DNA of 64,000 nucleotides from Hexactinellida sp. DTS-2022 (taxonomy: Eukaryota; Porifera; Hexactinellida). Of the stretch, positions 31,922-43,600 are shown piece after piece (the first letter of the stretch is position 1; the number at the start of each line of letters is the position of its first letter). The stretch spans positions 2,108,001 through 2,172,000 of the forward strand of contig JAPNXP010000007.1 of the NCBI GenBank assembly GCA_028753945.1. Direction: 5' to 3'. A program made the position numbers and the translations under genes. The notes under the pieces were generated by a model, which saw only the letters and a program-made list of their open reading frames with translations, was not told the DNA's origin and ran no database searches.

Positions 31922-34535
31922 TTTTCCTTTTTACTTTTACATTTTCATTTTTTTTATACCACAAACTTATTAAATCACTGTTCATTTATTATTGTCAAAT
32001 TATCTTTGGATTAATGGATATAGATACTATTGTTTTATTATTAGCTTTCAATGTTATTGTGGTTTAATCCCTTCTATTAGATTACTTCAATTACACTCTT
32101 GAATTTAGAGACAATACTGTTCATAATATACTGAGGCCTTATTCATTCAATGACAATTAAGTAATGAAAGGTGTTTAGCCGATACCTGTTTGTTTACAGG
32201 TATATTTAAGGAATTATTACAACTTAGAACAATTTACTTTTTATGAGATTATTTCTATTATCTGAATTGCAATGAGTAAGCATGAGTTGGCTAAAAACAA
32301 AATTTGTCGTTGGTGTTGTTCTATAGTTGGTCAAATAAATCTCAAGAACAATACCCTAATTTCTACACATTTGGCTAAGCAGTTTTCTGAATTTTTCGAG
32401 CCCATTGATCCCATGGAAGTTAATCGGCCAAATGTTTTGTGTAACAGTTGTAAAATGTATTTGGTAAATAGGGAAATTTGTCAGGACACTTCTAGGCAGA
32501 TTCCATTCGATTCAACTGGCCTATTATACGCAATACACGATTAAATAAATGTAATTCAGTTAATCCCTGTTCCATGTGTATTGAAAGTTCAAGATTTGGT
32601 CCTAAAAGTCGTGCCCCTTTGCCTATACTCCACGAAAAACCAGGACGTCCATTGATAAACTCTCCACAAAAGGTTTTAAAGCTCTGTAGTAAGTGTTTGA
32701 GTACAATAAAACCAGGATTATCACATAATTGCTCTAAAGATTCTTTAATTAGTAATAGCCAACTTTTGTTAGCACAAAAGCATTCCATTGAACCTGTAGT
32801 TAGTTCCGAGATTTTACGAAGGTTCAACAGTGAAGAATCTGACTGTTCTAGTGTTTTATTATCCAGACCAACTGGTGGTCACCCTATTCATATTCTCCAT
32901 AGTAATTCGGACCTTCTACCTCCGAAGAAATTACCCAAATTATATTTTTCTGATATAGCACAGATAAAATGCACTGGTGGGTCAATGAGTAACCGGCAAT
33001 TGAAAGCAGTAACTAAGGTAATAAGAAGTGTTGGTGTCGCCTGCCCATCGATAAAGAATTATTACGACGAACGGCAATTATATTGTGAAGATTTATTCGA
33101 GAGTATCCAAATGGATATTAATTGGAGCAAAGAGAAATATATCTCTGATATCAGGATGACTTGGATTGTACGCTGTTGCAACATTGGAAAACTTATAGAG
33201 AAAGTTTACACATAAGTGGAGTATCTTCAGTTCACAGTCTTCATTTCAAACTTGGACTCGATTATGGTTGTGGTTTTACAAAGCTTGTTATGTGCTTACA
33301 ACATGATAACTCTGTGAAAGATCTCATATTCTTATCGGTGTCTAGTGTTCCTGAAAGCAACTATAACTTCTCCGTAATAATGAATGCCCCTGAAATCCAA
33401 AAGTTGGTTAATGAGTACAATGTATCATTTACTGTGGATCTCAAAGCAGCTGCCCTATGTCTGGGTCTTATGCTTGGACGTTATCCATGCATTTGGTGTA
33501 CATGGGATGCAAGAAGTGGATTGGATCATGTTGCATTTCAGAATAGATCTTCAGCCCATAATTCTGAAATGTACCAAAAACTATGCGAAGTATATAATTG
33601 TGATGGAAAGAATCATGCGATTGACTGTGAAGGTGTAGAGGATAAGGAGTCTCTAGGTGTGTGGATGTCAGACTACATGCAAATGTTCAATGTTCCAGAG
33701 TTGCATCTTTTATTAGGGGTTGGCCAGAAGTTGTATGATGCAATAGTTACTGCAATGTCGGAAGATGAATTAACTACGCACGAACTATTACTCAAACAAA
33801 ACAACATTTCCAAAAGTTGCTACCATGGAGGAGCATTTGAAGGTAATACCATCCGGAGAATCACTTTGATGGTGGATGAAATTGGTTTTCCAATTAACAA
33901 CTCTTCTTTTATTGCACTAAAACGATTTTCGGAAGTGGTAAAAGCATGTTTCGGACAAAATATACAAGGTGATTATAAATTGGCGATCTTCCAATTTGAA
34001 GAACCATTTCGGCTTACTGGGCTTAATTGTTCGACAAAAGTACATATAGTGTGTCGACATATCATTCCATTTATTACAGAATTCCTTCCCGTTGGCATAG
34101 GATTGGGTGCCGTTTCGGAACAGGCAGCAGAATCAGCTCATTCTCGTTTTATGAAAATTTGGAACAATTATAAATGCAGTGAGACTCTGGAAATATATGG
34201 TGAAAACCTACTAAACGCTGTTAAAGAAATTAATTTCGTAAATTTTATTTCTATTTGATTAATCATACTTTTCTTATATATTTATAATATATTTTTAATA
34301 CCATATCATTTGACAAATTTATATGAGATTGAGAATAGTTACAAAAATTGCTGTATTGTTACTAATTCAAGATTGTGATTAAAGTCATCTAATAGAAGTG
34401 ATTAGACAACCATAACATTGAAAGCTAATAATAAAACAATAGTGTCTATATCCATTAATCCAAAGATAATTTGACAATAATAAATGAACAGTGATTTAAT
34501 AAGTTTGTGGTATGAAAAAAAATGAAAAAGGAAAA
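31922..34535 (+). mobile_element. Element X2: DNA transposon with about 150-bp terminal inverted repeats
   Basis: The left arm about 31922-32094 (ATACCACAAACTTATTAAAT, ATTGTCAAATTATCTTTGG, TTAGCTTTCAATGTTAT) is present inverted at about 34385-34535. The outermost bases are T-rich and have a small indel, so the exact ends and any target duplication are uncertain. It encloses one broken plus-strand gene (32272-34258). Size, arm length and gene position parallel X1. Confidence 0.75.
32272..34258 (+). pseudogene. X2 transposase-like gene, three frames
   Basis: Segments 32272-32544 (NKICRWCCSIVGQ, then NVLCNSCKMYL: a Cys-x2-Cys pair repeated), about 32545-33215 (CSMCIESSRFGP; KLCSKCLSTI) and about 33161-34258. 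The last has KLGLDYGCGFTKLVM, TVDLKAAALCLGLM, YPCIWCTWDARSG, VPELHLLLGVGQKL, GGAFEGNTIRR, TKVHIVCRHIIPF and VSEQAAESAHSRF. From the ATG at 33161, Asp34, Asp93, Cys110/113, His182, His295, Glu320 and Glu324 are the obvious conserved positions. The family is familiar from uncharacterised proteins of Hydra and arthropods. At least two frameshifts break it. Probably an RNase-H-fold transposase, by inference. Confidence 0.7.
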
Positions 34536-35262
34536 CACTAGTTTGCTTTTACTCCACAAAATATACTAATTATCCCGAAAAGTTGATTAATTTCCTTAAT
34601 TTGTCTACAGTTAAACATAAGACCAAATACATGGAATATTATTCTTTTTAAAGTATTTTGTAATTTGAATTTCTTATTTAAATTATAACTAATTCTCTTC
34701 GTGATATGAGCCTAACAGAGATGGAGGACTGTTATAATATTATCACCTAAGTTCTCATTATTAGTTATAAATTCCCAACAATATCGGAGTTAATTTAAGA
34801 TATATAATTTGTTGAACACTAAACATGACTGTGTATGATTGCACAACTAAAATCTATCTCAACTTTCTTAATTTTTAACTCCATTGTGTTAAAAAATTAA
34901 AGATTCAAACACCCTTTATTCAGGAAGTGTGAGATCTCACCGGTGCTATGATCGCAACTTATCATTTCAGCTAATTCTTAGAACAGGAAGGGGGTTTAGT
35001 GAGGTCATAATGAATTATTAATACGTAATATAATATCAGCTTGAAGCTTGTGATCTAATTAAATCACTTCTACTTGTCTACGTCAAACTGGAATTTACAC
35101 TATTGCTAGCTGTATGCATATATATTGTAGGATTTTTATGGAGACTCGATTTTGACAACTTCAATATTCAAACGTAATATTTCAAAAAGTAAATGATATT
35201 TTTTGATGAAATTTCTATAACATAAACCTAGATATCTCTGGAGTTTACATGCATATTTTCAG
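34536..35262. other. Non-coding intron DNA
   Basis: A+T-rich stretch with no recognised gene or element boundary. Confidence 0.5.
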
Positions 35263-36029
35263 CAGGGTTTTGTTCAAGTACAATTTACTTAAGTACTTCT
35301 GTAATTAAATACATTCTTTTAGTACTGTACTTGTATTTAAGTACTTTCACCATTTTTCCGTTGTACTTGTACTTAATTACTTTCCTCATTTTCTAAAGTA
35401 CTTGCACTTGTACTTGAGTACTTGTTACTCGTGACTTTTTTATCATTCAATATATTTCCAACACACATCATTGATGTTCCTCAAATCCCATCTCAAATAA
35501 AGTAGTGTTTCTTATTACTTAGTATATTAGGAATTGTGTTCGTGGCAAGGACTACTGCTACTTTCAATTAAATAGATTTGGATGATACTATATAAACTAT
35601 GTATTTAGCAATTTCTATTATAGTACGAGAGATTAATCATAAGAGCTTGGGAAGTACTACTGTATTTCTCGGTCAATTATCCGATTCGGGCAACCAATTA
35701 TCCGATTGGGTCAACCAATTATCCGATTTGGTCAACCAATTATCCGATTGGGTCAACCAATTATCCGATTGGGTCAACCAATTATCCGATTCGGGCAACC
35801 GGAGATAATTGGTTGACCCAATCGGATAATTGGTTGCCCGAATCGGATAATTGACCGAGAAATACAGTAGCACTTGTACTCAAGTATTTTCGTATTTTTT
35901 TCATTGTACTTGTACTTGTACTTAAGTACTTTAAGTTTACCTGTACTTGTACTTGTATTGTACTTGAATATCTGAAAAGTAGTAGTACTTGTACTTAAGT
36001 ACTTTCAAATGTACTTGAACCCAACCCTG
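35263..36029. mobile_element. hAT-type MITE, 767 bp, rich in GTACTTG repeats
   Basis: Termini CAGGGTTTTGTTCAAGTAC and GTACTTGAACCCAACCCTG are inverted repeats. A perfect 8-bp target duplication ATTTTCAG flanks it (35255-35262 and 36030-36037). Both arms are full of GTACTTGTACTTAAGTACTT-like repeats. A palindromic MITE (35660-35867) is inserted in the middle. Confidence 0.92.
35660..35867. mobile_element. Palindromic TA-target MITE with 21-bp subrepeats
   Basis: Ends CTGTATTTCTCGGTC and GACCGAGAAATACAG are perfect inverted repeats flanked by TA. The left arm holds about six tandem copies of a 21-bp unit (CAATTATCCGATTGGGTCAAC, variants with TCGGG or TTGG) from about 35673 to 35798; the right arm has only two, inverted. 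Transcripts would form a long hairpin. The 69-codon plus-strand ORF here is simply the translated repeat. Confidence 0.85.
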
Positions 36030-36037
36030 ATTTTCAG

Positions 36038-37703
36038 CTGTTGATAATTAGTGTTAGTGTATTAAAAAAGTGGGTCAACTAGTGCGGATTAGGGGTCAAT
36101 TATTTTTGTCGAAAATGAAATTTCTTTAAATTGTAATGCTAGTTTCATAAACGTAGGTTTCTACTCTTTCGAATGCTGTAAAAATCATTTAAAAGTCATT
36201 AAGTTACTCAACTTATTCACTGAAGTTCTGCCGGTCGAATATTCAGTCAACTTCACACTCGTGTTAAATTTCTGTTATTGCCTGGCAAGATTGTTTGCGA
36301 ATATTATAAAAATTTGTAGACACATGCAATACAATATTTTTTGAATGTGACAAATTGTTGTCAATTGAATTTAAATTGAAAAACTGAATCCAAATTAGTT
36401 CCTACGTGGCGTCACAATGCCATAAATCGGTGTACGTGTGTCTCATTATATGTTGTCTTACCACCAAAAATTGTGGGCGAATCGGATAAAAACTGAAAGA
36501 CTTATTCCTAAATATGTGCCTATATAACGTCATGTCCCATTATTTCGTTTAGAAAAACCATTAGATCGTTGTCAGCGTGTGAAATTACCCTTGCATGCAA
36601 ATTTTGAGATCTCTAGAGCGTATTGTCTTTCATATTAATTATGGACAAACAGACACAAACAAACAAACAAACAACAATTTTGCTTTTAATATAGAGAGAG
36701 ATGAGTCGAAGACCCTTAAATATTGTATTAAAAAAACAAACTATTATTATATGTTTGTAAGATCCTATTTTATTTGTGTAATATTATACTGGTTATTAAT
36801 TATACATATCTACCTTTTGGAACTTGAATGTTTATCTTTTATCACCAGTAAACAAAGCATCCAATGAGGTAATACTAATTTAAATTAATTGTTATTTATG
36901 AGGTAGATACGTATTTATAACTTTTGAAGATCACAATATTGAGTAAGCTGGAGTCCATTGAGGAAAATGGTTGGAGTGATTTTATGTTCAGCACACTACT
37001 CTCTTTTTGAGAATGCCAGAGTCAACTTGTTAATGTACCCTTGTTTGGATCAATCAAACCAAAGGTATGATTGAATTCAGCCCTTTATATGTAATGCATA
37101 ATATATTGAGAATTTAGGTTGAGATACAATTCATTACTTTACCGCGATAATTTTGATGTATTAAATATGAATACTGTATTGTTACTGTGCCGACTATACT
37201 TTATTATAGTCGCCAGTATTGAAATTTCTGCTTTGGTTAGTTATTATTAGTCCGTATCCTCTCCACAGAACAGATGTTTGTTAACTGATAGTACACATTT
37301 TTGGAAACATGTCTCATGGGTACAGATGTGCACCTGGGGTGACGATTTTTGATTACATATTTTGGACACGTTTTTAAACACATTCAATCTAACAATATGA
37401 ACACTAATTAGTGCCCGAATAGTGAATTTATATGCATTCGATAGCTAATTTAATTCATCACGTTTTTACAGTGCATAAATTTTAAAAGTGGGCTTAGTTT
37501 GTGCCGCAATTGAGTTGCAATTTCCTTTGTTTACTAACAATTCAGTTCAATTAAAAGTGTTAAATCTAATTCTAATGTTTCAACTTGTGAGATCTTCTAT
37601 TTCCATTTATATTCCATAACAACGACAGATTGTGTGATTATATTTCCTTCTGCAAGAATAATCTTGCACTATTAATATCCACACTTATTTAATAAATATT
37701 ACC
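36038..37703. other. Non-coding; contains an (ACAA)n patch
   Basis: No gene is seen. About 36480-36700 resembles the 3900-4010 region (TTATGGACAAACAGACAC, AAACAAACAACAATTTTGC, TTTTAATATAGAG) and probably belongs to the same Helitron-like or SINE-like repeat family. Confidence 0.4.
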
Positions 37704-38314
37704 TTGACCTTCGTTATATAAGGCCTTACTACTGAGTAGATTTTGCTGGACCATGGATTACTTAAAGGCCATTGATTATTAGTTACATATCTTTATCTCA
37801 ATAGCTTGTATTGACAGACCTGAGAAATGCATTATAATTGTATAGGAAGTTTGGAACATGATATCAAGGCATACATAACACCCTTTAGAATTGTGATATA
37901 TCACCATTTGATTACGTAATCGCTATTTTTCGTAGGAAGATAATGAGTGTAATACCATATAAAGAATTAAGTGCTAATAATCTCATTATCTCAAAGATTA
38001 TTGAAGTTAGGCCTAGAAAATGTATTATCAATGAATAGGAAGTTACCAATTGAGGATAGATCAGTACAAGCATAGTTTACATAAAATAGATAATCTTTGA
38101 GTTATGGCTCATCTTAGGAAATTTACATTTCCCTGGCAACCGAGGAATGTGTCAACATTCCATTTATAATTTCGATATATTTCATTCAACTGGTTATGGA
38201 CATCCTCATATTCCAATTTTGAACATTTATAACTCGTTTAACTATGTTAAAAGCAGGCTATAAAAACACGATAATTTCTACGAAAAATAGCGATTACGTA
38301 ATTAAATGGTGATG
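37704..38314 (+). mobile_element. Truncated foldback P-type MITE
   Basis: It begins TTGACCTTCGTTATATAAGG like the 21537 element and carries the same internal sequence (GGACCATGGATTACTTAAAG; ATCAAGGCATACATAACA; TTTGATTACGTAATCGC). It also includes the inverted inner arm ending GATTACGTAATTAAATGGTG. The outer right arm is missing, so the copy is truncated at about 38314. Confidence 0.7.
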
Positions 38315-39025
38315 CTATGAACTAACTAAATATCAACAGGTGGGCGTGGAGTTTCGAAGTCGTGACAATGTCTTTATCTGATATTTTCTTATCAGTTTTA
38401 TAATATATTTCTATAGTTGATAAGGATAAAAATTCCTCTCCGATACTTCCTGAAAAAGTATTTGCAACTTGAGTCATTTTATTTATGCGAAAGCCGCATT
38501 CTGCAATTTAAACATGATGTATTTGATTTTATTAAGCTGTATTCATCTGAAACCTGGCACCTCATTCCCACTCAGTAATTTAACCATTTAGTATGAATCT
38601 GATGGCGTAATTTCTGGATTAACCCCTGAGAAAACAGTTATCTTAGATTTTCTTCATTTGGGAAGAGCTAATAGAGCCACTGGGTTCGTAGAGAAGGATG
38701 GATTGTGTTCATATTATCAGTATATTACACCCTGAATCCAAAAAGATAATTCTGTTGTAAGATTATGTTTATGGCCAGTCTATTGATAAACATGATTACA
38801 ACCGAACTATCAATGACCCATTAGTATTATTATTATGACTTACAGAGGATATTCGAGTTCGTGAACATCTGAAGTAGATAAAAGTCGTTAGATTGTATGG
38901 GCAACAAGTTTTCTTTAGGATTTATCAACTCTGATTGGAAAATCTCCGTGAACTAAATCGTTTTAAGGAATTAGATTAGTGCTAGAGCGAAGAGCTGCTA
39001 CTCAATTACATCCTTGTATTTTCAG
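38315..39025. other. Non-coding intron DNA
   Basis: No gene or element ends recognised. Confidence 0.5.
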
Positions 39026-39241
39026 AACGTCGAAGTTTTATATACTTACCCTTATCAATTTAAAGGGAGTCGATTAGAAAAGGAGCTTTATCAACAAACT
39101 GGTGAGAAACTACCTTTATCTATGACTTCTTTTGATCTTGTGTATTCTTTTAGTATTTTTCTTCATCTGAACCACAGAGGCTTAACACATGGAAATAGGA
39201 AAATATTTTATGGTTATCATGACGCATTTAAATGGTATTAA
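39026..39241 (+). CDS. Possible alternative terminal exon
   Basis: A good acceptor (CCTTGTATTTTCAG) precedes 71 open codons starting NVEVLYTYPYQFKGSRLEK and ending GYHDAFKWY then TAA. The acceptor is in phase 0, the same as the donor of the DH exon at 8533, so it could serve as an alternative 3' end in this intron. No recognised domain. A short open frame of this length also occurs by chance, and it may instead be a fragment of an unrelated element. Confidence 0.25.
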   Translation, partial: NVEVLYTYPYQFKGSRLEKELYQQTGEKLPLSMTSFDLVYSFSIFLHLNHRGLTHGNRKIFYGYHDAFKWY

Positions 39242-39569
39242 ATCAAAATTAGATAGTCTACTAAGTTACTAACGTTCATAGAAAATTTCTATTGATTCGA
39301 ACACAAACCACGCCTATTAATGTTCTTTTAAATTATATGAGATTATAACAATGTATAAAGAATAGTGTTTATTCTTTATACAAATCGATACAAAATGGTT
39401 ATTCTAAATATATACAAATTTACTGTTACACTGATGCATTTTATTTAAAACGGGGTTTAAAAAACTCTGTCCAAAATTGTTCAAAATTATTAAAATGAAA
39501 TCTCATGTAAGCGGAAAAAGTACATCAAAACAATCTCCGAGAAATTTTGACATTGTATATTAATGTTGT

Positions 39570-40290
39570 AAGAATAAATTATGGAAATCTTAGCATTCGA
39601 AACAGTGCGCAACTTTGTATATTTTAGCGATTCGTACCTTTGTGTTTCTATGAAAATGAAAAAACTCATTATTCGCTGGTATTCAGAAGTATATCATATT
39701 GGTTACTCAAATATATGTCAGATATTGTTTAATAAGAGCAACTAGGTACTTAAGGACAATTTTATCAATCAGAGCAACGAACTATGAACTCATATTGGCC
39801 ATTTGATATTGAAGGAAGCTAGTTTAGTACAATTATATGGTTAATTAGCGTGATGCACCATTGACAGCTATGCTAGAAAAAGTGATCTTAGGTTTCTATG
39901 ATTTCTAATACACATTCTAATTTAATTAAGTGAACTTCTACCCCCATTATATGAGTGTATAAATCCTTATATTCCTTGGGAACTGTAATTTTCGAAATCT
40001 TTCCCATGTTCAAGATATGCAAGTTATAACCATGGGTGATTATTAAAAGATTGTTAACAAACCATAAATATTTCTATTTCATTGTTTTACAACAGATAAC
40101 CCTGAACTAAACCTAATATACTGCATGTATCATTTTTGATGAGGTCATTCAATTCCCAGCTTTCAATAACCTATATGTCAATAATACTTCACTTTTGAGT
40201 ACCTTCAACCATAATGCATATTTCCTGTTGACTCCAGTTTTTAGTTTCTATAAGAATGTAATAAGCAATTATTATGGGTGATGCATCCTT
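39570..40290 (+). repeat. Dispersed repeat, copy 2 (first copy 4640-5400)
   Basis: Collinear with 4640-5400 over most of its length: AATCAGAGCAACGAACTATG, GATGCACCATTGACAGCTA, ATTTTTGATGAGGTCATTC, CACTTTTGAGTACCTTCAA. It lacks coding capacity and clear termini, and abuts the MITE starting at 40331. Confidence 0.55.
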
Positions 40291-40689
40291 AGTTGTTTAA
40301 TACGACTTTTATTGGGTACGTTTACATATACAGTCAACTCCCGTTATAACCAAGTCGGATATAACGAAGTACCTGCTTATAACGAAGTCATTAATGGTCC
40401 GGAAATCTTTCCATCTTATTGCATTATTAAAACTTAGGTTACAACGAAATGGATATAACGAAATTCCGCTTTTAACGAAGTGATTCATTCCCAAATGGCC
40501 TCTAATCTATTGATTTATTCCGGTTATAACGAACTCCGGTTATAACGAATTCTACTTATAACTAACTTCGGTTATAATGAACTCCGGTTACAACGAAATT
40601 AAACTTGAAATGAACTCTTTTAAGATCGAACTCCGCTTATAACGAACACAGGTTATGACAAACTCCGCTTATAACGAAATGAAACCACG

Positions 40690-43600
40690 CACAGACTACG
40701 TTACTATAGACTATTCACTGAATTTACCATGGATTACTTCAAGTCTAGTTACTTAGATAAGTCAAATCTAAAATATACTCTCTAATATTTAATATCATGC
40801 TTTGTATAGTTTAATAACTTTAATGATAACGAAATGGTTGCATTCAACGATATTACGAATACTTGAACGCATACAATTAACTAATAATAATAAAATACAT
40901 ACTATCGAATTAACTTTGACTGCAACTTTAGTAGCCTTTTATTCGATCTTGTAGGATTGTTTAGGCCACGTTTAGAATTCAAATTTCTTATTTTATTCTT
41001 CAATAAACAATTAGTAGTAGCAGAGAGAATTTGAGCCAGATAGTACATAAAAGGTTTCTGGCAGTCAGGACATTCATTTCTCCAGAATTCGAAACTAACA
41101 AATTCTATTCTAGATATCGCTAATTGAATTAAAACCTTTCTGTCTGATTCAGCAATGAATTGTCTCAACAAAGCTGGGTTCTGTTCAAGAATAGTAAGTA
41201 TTTGCCATTGAATAGTAACTGCGCTTATTACATCATTGGATGGGTATTTAAGTCCACCCCGGTCAGCTAAGTGAATTAGTGTAAGATCGGACTCTTCACA
41301 CTCGAGAGAGAAACATTCTAGTTCAGTGAGTAGAGATACACAATGATTACAATATGTAGTGAATTTAGACTTCTTTGAATAGAGCATATTCTTACAGATG
41401 TTGTGAACTGCATATCCACCAATAAAAGCCAATGCTTGGCGGATTTCCACTGTAGGTGAGAATTCAAAATTTTCATGTAGAAGAGAAGAATAAATGTTCA
41501 AGTCTGATTGGCGAACTCCAGCATCCTGTTGAACTGAAAAACCTCTAACGAATTCCTTTAGTGACGACTCATATTTGCCATCTTGGGCTTGGTACAACTT
41601 CAGAATGTTACCAATCTTGATCCGTCGCTCGCTCTCAAGAACTTGACAAAAGGAAACGTTGTATTGGCAACCAGACATTAGCCGGTAAACACCAAAATGC
41701 TTCTCTAGAGAGTCGTTTTGTAAGAATCCGGTTAACACATAGGAAAATCCACATTCATCGCTGGTCAAATGATTGATAATTTTAGGAATTACTTTAGTAG
41801 TGTGAATTAAGCTGGTAAAGGTCTGTGGGCTAAGTTTGCCGGCTTTTCCTGTACAGCTATGTATTTTCCAGTTCTCAAGCCAAGAACAAAATTTTGCAAG
41901 AAATTCAAAACGTTCATCTTGGTGTTTGAATACTTTGGAATCAGAATCACGTAGACGAATATCTTTACCAGGACAATGAATGTTGCACATCTTCCAAAAT
42001 CTGGATATAAGATCGATAAATTGATGAGTCTGGTTGAAAATTTTGTTTCTCTGGTTGAATACAAAGATAGCGTTGTGTGTTGATTGATCCCAAACTGCTA
42101 GAGCTAAGGGTACACTTTGTCTCTCAAAGGTTGATGACCAGACTACTTGTGAAGTTAACTTGTGGGCTGTCTTAGCATTTGAAAATTGCTCGAACTTGTA
42201 CAAGTTCCAGATATCCTGGAAAGAAGCCGTTGCTAGTTGATAAGGAAAGGTATTATTGAAATAATCAGTGATAGATGGGAAAATAAGCGTGGTAAGGGGA
42301 TCTTTCTGATTTATCCAGTTATTCCTAATACATTTAACAATATGTACTGGATCGAACATCAAGAATATAGCTCGAGTGGGATCAGCTGGGTTCGGAAAAC
42401 TAAACTGCAAGTTAGATGAATTAGCTAACGATTTGAATAAACTCACGTTCAACTGGTAATCGTCAGTGCAGATTGCTATTACCTTTAGGCCACAACTTTC
42501 GATGTCTATAATTACTTGATTAATTACTGGAAGTAATTCAGAAGATTTAGCATTACAACATGGAAGGAGTCTTACAATTTCGGACCATTTGGTGAAGAGA
42601 CTTGAAATTTGAAAAGCCAAAACAGTTTTAGCTGGATCCAGGTCAGAAGATTGGCTGACAGACGTGATGGAATCGGAATTAATAAAAGGCGAACCAAAGA
42701 TTCTTCCTCCCTTGTAGGTATACTTAGACTGTACGTGAATTTCATCAAGTTTTAAAATAACATATCTTTTGAACTTATCAAAATTCTGGCACTCAACTTT
42801 CAAATAATCAACAAAATTTGTATCTAAACCAATGTTAGAATAGAGTCTTCTGAGTGTTGAAGGATGGGGTAAACTAAGACAATCCAATGATTGCAAATAT
42901 CTGTAACAACCAGAAGATATCAATTGAGCTTTAAGGGAGAAGACTAATGTCAAGACGTTATAGCGACGTCTTGTTTTCGACATATCTAAGTTTTCGAGCT
43001 GACAGAGAATAAATTGCAAACGATTAAGTAAAGTTTGAGAATCATGTATTGTGGTATCTTCGTTAGTTGTTAACTTTCCTACTGTGTACTTAACACTATC
43101 GATAGCTTTGGTGATTCCTAACTCAATATCATCTGGCTTTTGATACGTGTCGAGTTCTTGTATTAATTGAGAAATTTGACGCATGTCAGTAATCTGAGAA
43201 ATCCGTGTTTGAATTTGTACCTCGTTAAGAAAACATTTGACATTCAATTCTTCATTTAATATTATCTGGTGAGACATTATTAGTAGATGTCCAGACAAGA
43301 TTTTTTTGAAGATGTGCAGGGTAGTTGGACTAGAGCGAAAATATAACCATTCTTCATACAAGTTTAAAATTGTATATTTCTGTTGCATTTCATCAATGCT
43401 CATCACGGAGTACTTTTCATTCTCTGTTTGGTGTTCAGCAATACTCAACTGAAGCGCTTGACGAAAATGTCGGATATCTAATTCATCGCGGTCAAGACGT
43501 TCAGGAAGTACATTTTGATCTTGTAAGTAAGATGGGCAATTTGGTAGAATAGTAGGCTTAGCACCCTTGCGAAGACCAGGCTTGCGGGGAAAATTCTTGA

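Noticed and set aside
29099..34535. Target duplications for X1 and X2
   Set aside because: No direct repeat adjacent to the inverted repeats was convincing. The T-rich ends leave the exact borders open, so no duplication is claimed.
35599..35873. Open frames on both strands around 35.6-35.9 kb and a CRISPR-like look of evenly spaced repeats
   Set aside because: They are produced by contiguous 21-bp tandem units in a palindromic MITE. There are no spacers and no cas genes, and the DNA is eukaryotic.
40331..40689. Repeated TTATAACGAACTCC blocks as a possible satellite or CRISPR array
   Set aside because: They are degenerate and unevenly spaced subrepeats inside a pogo-like MITE with clear termini.
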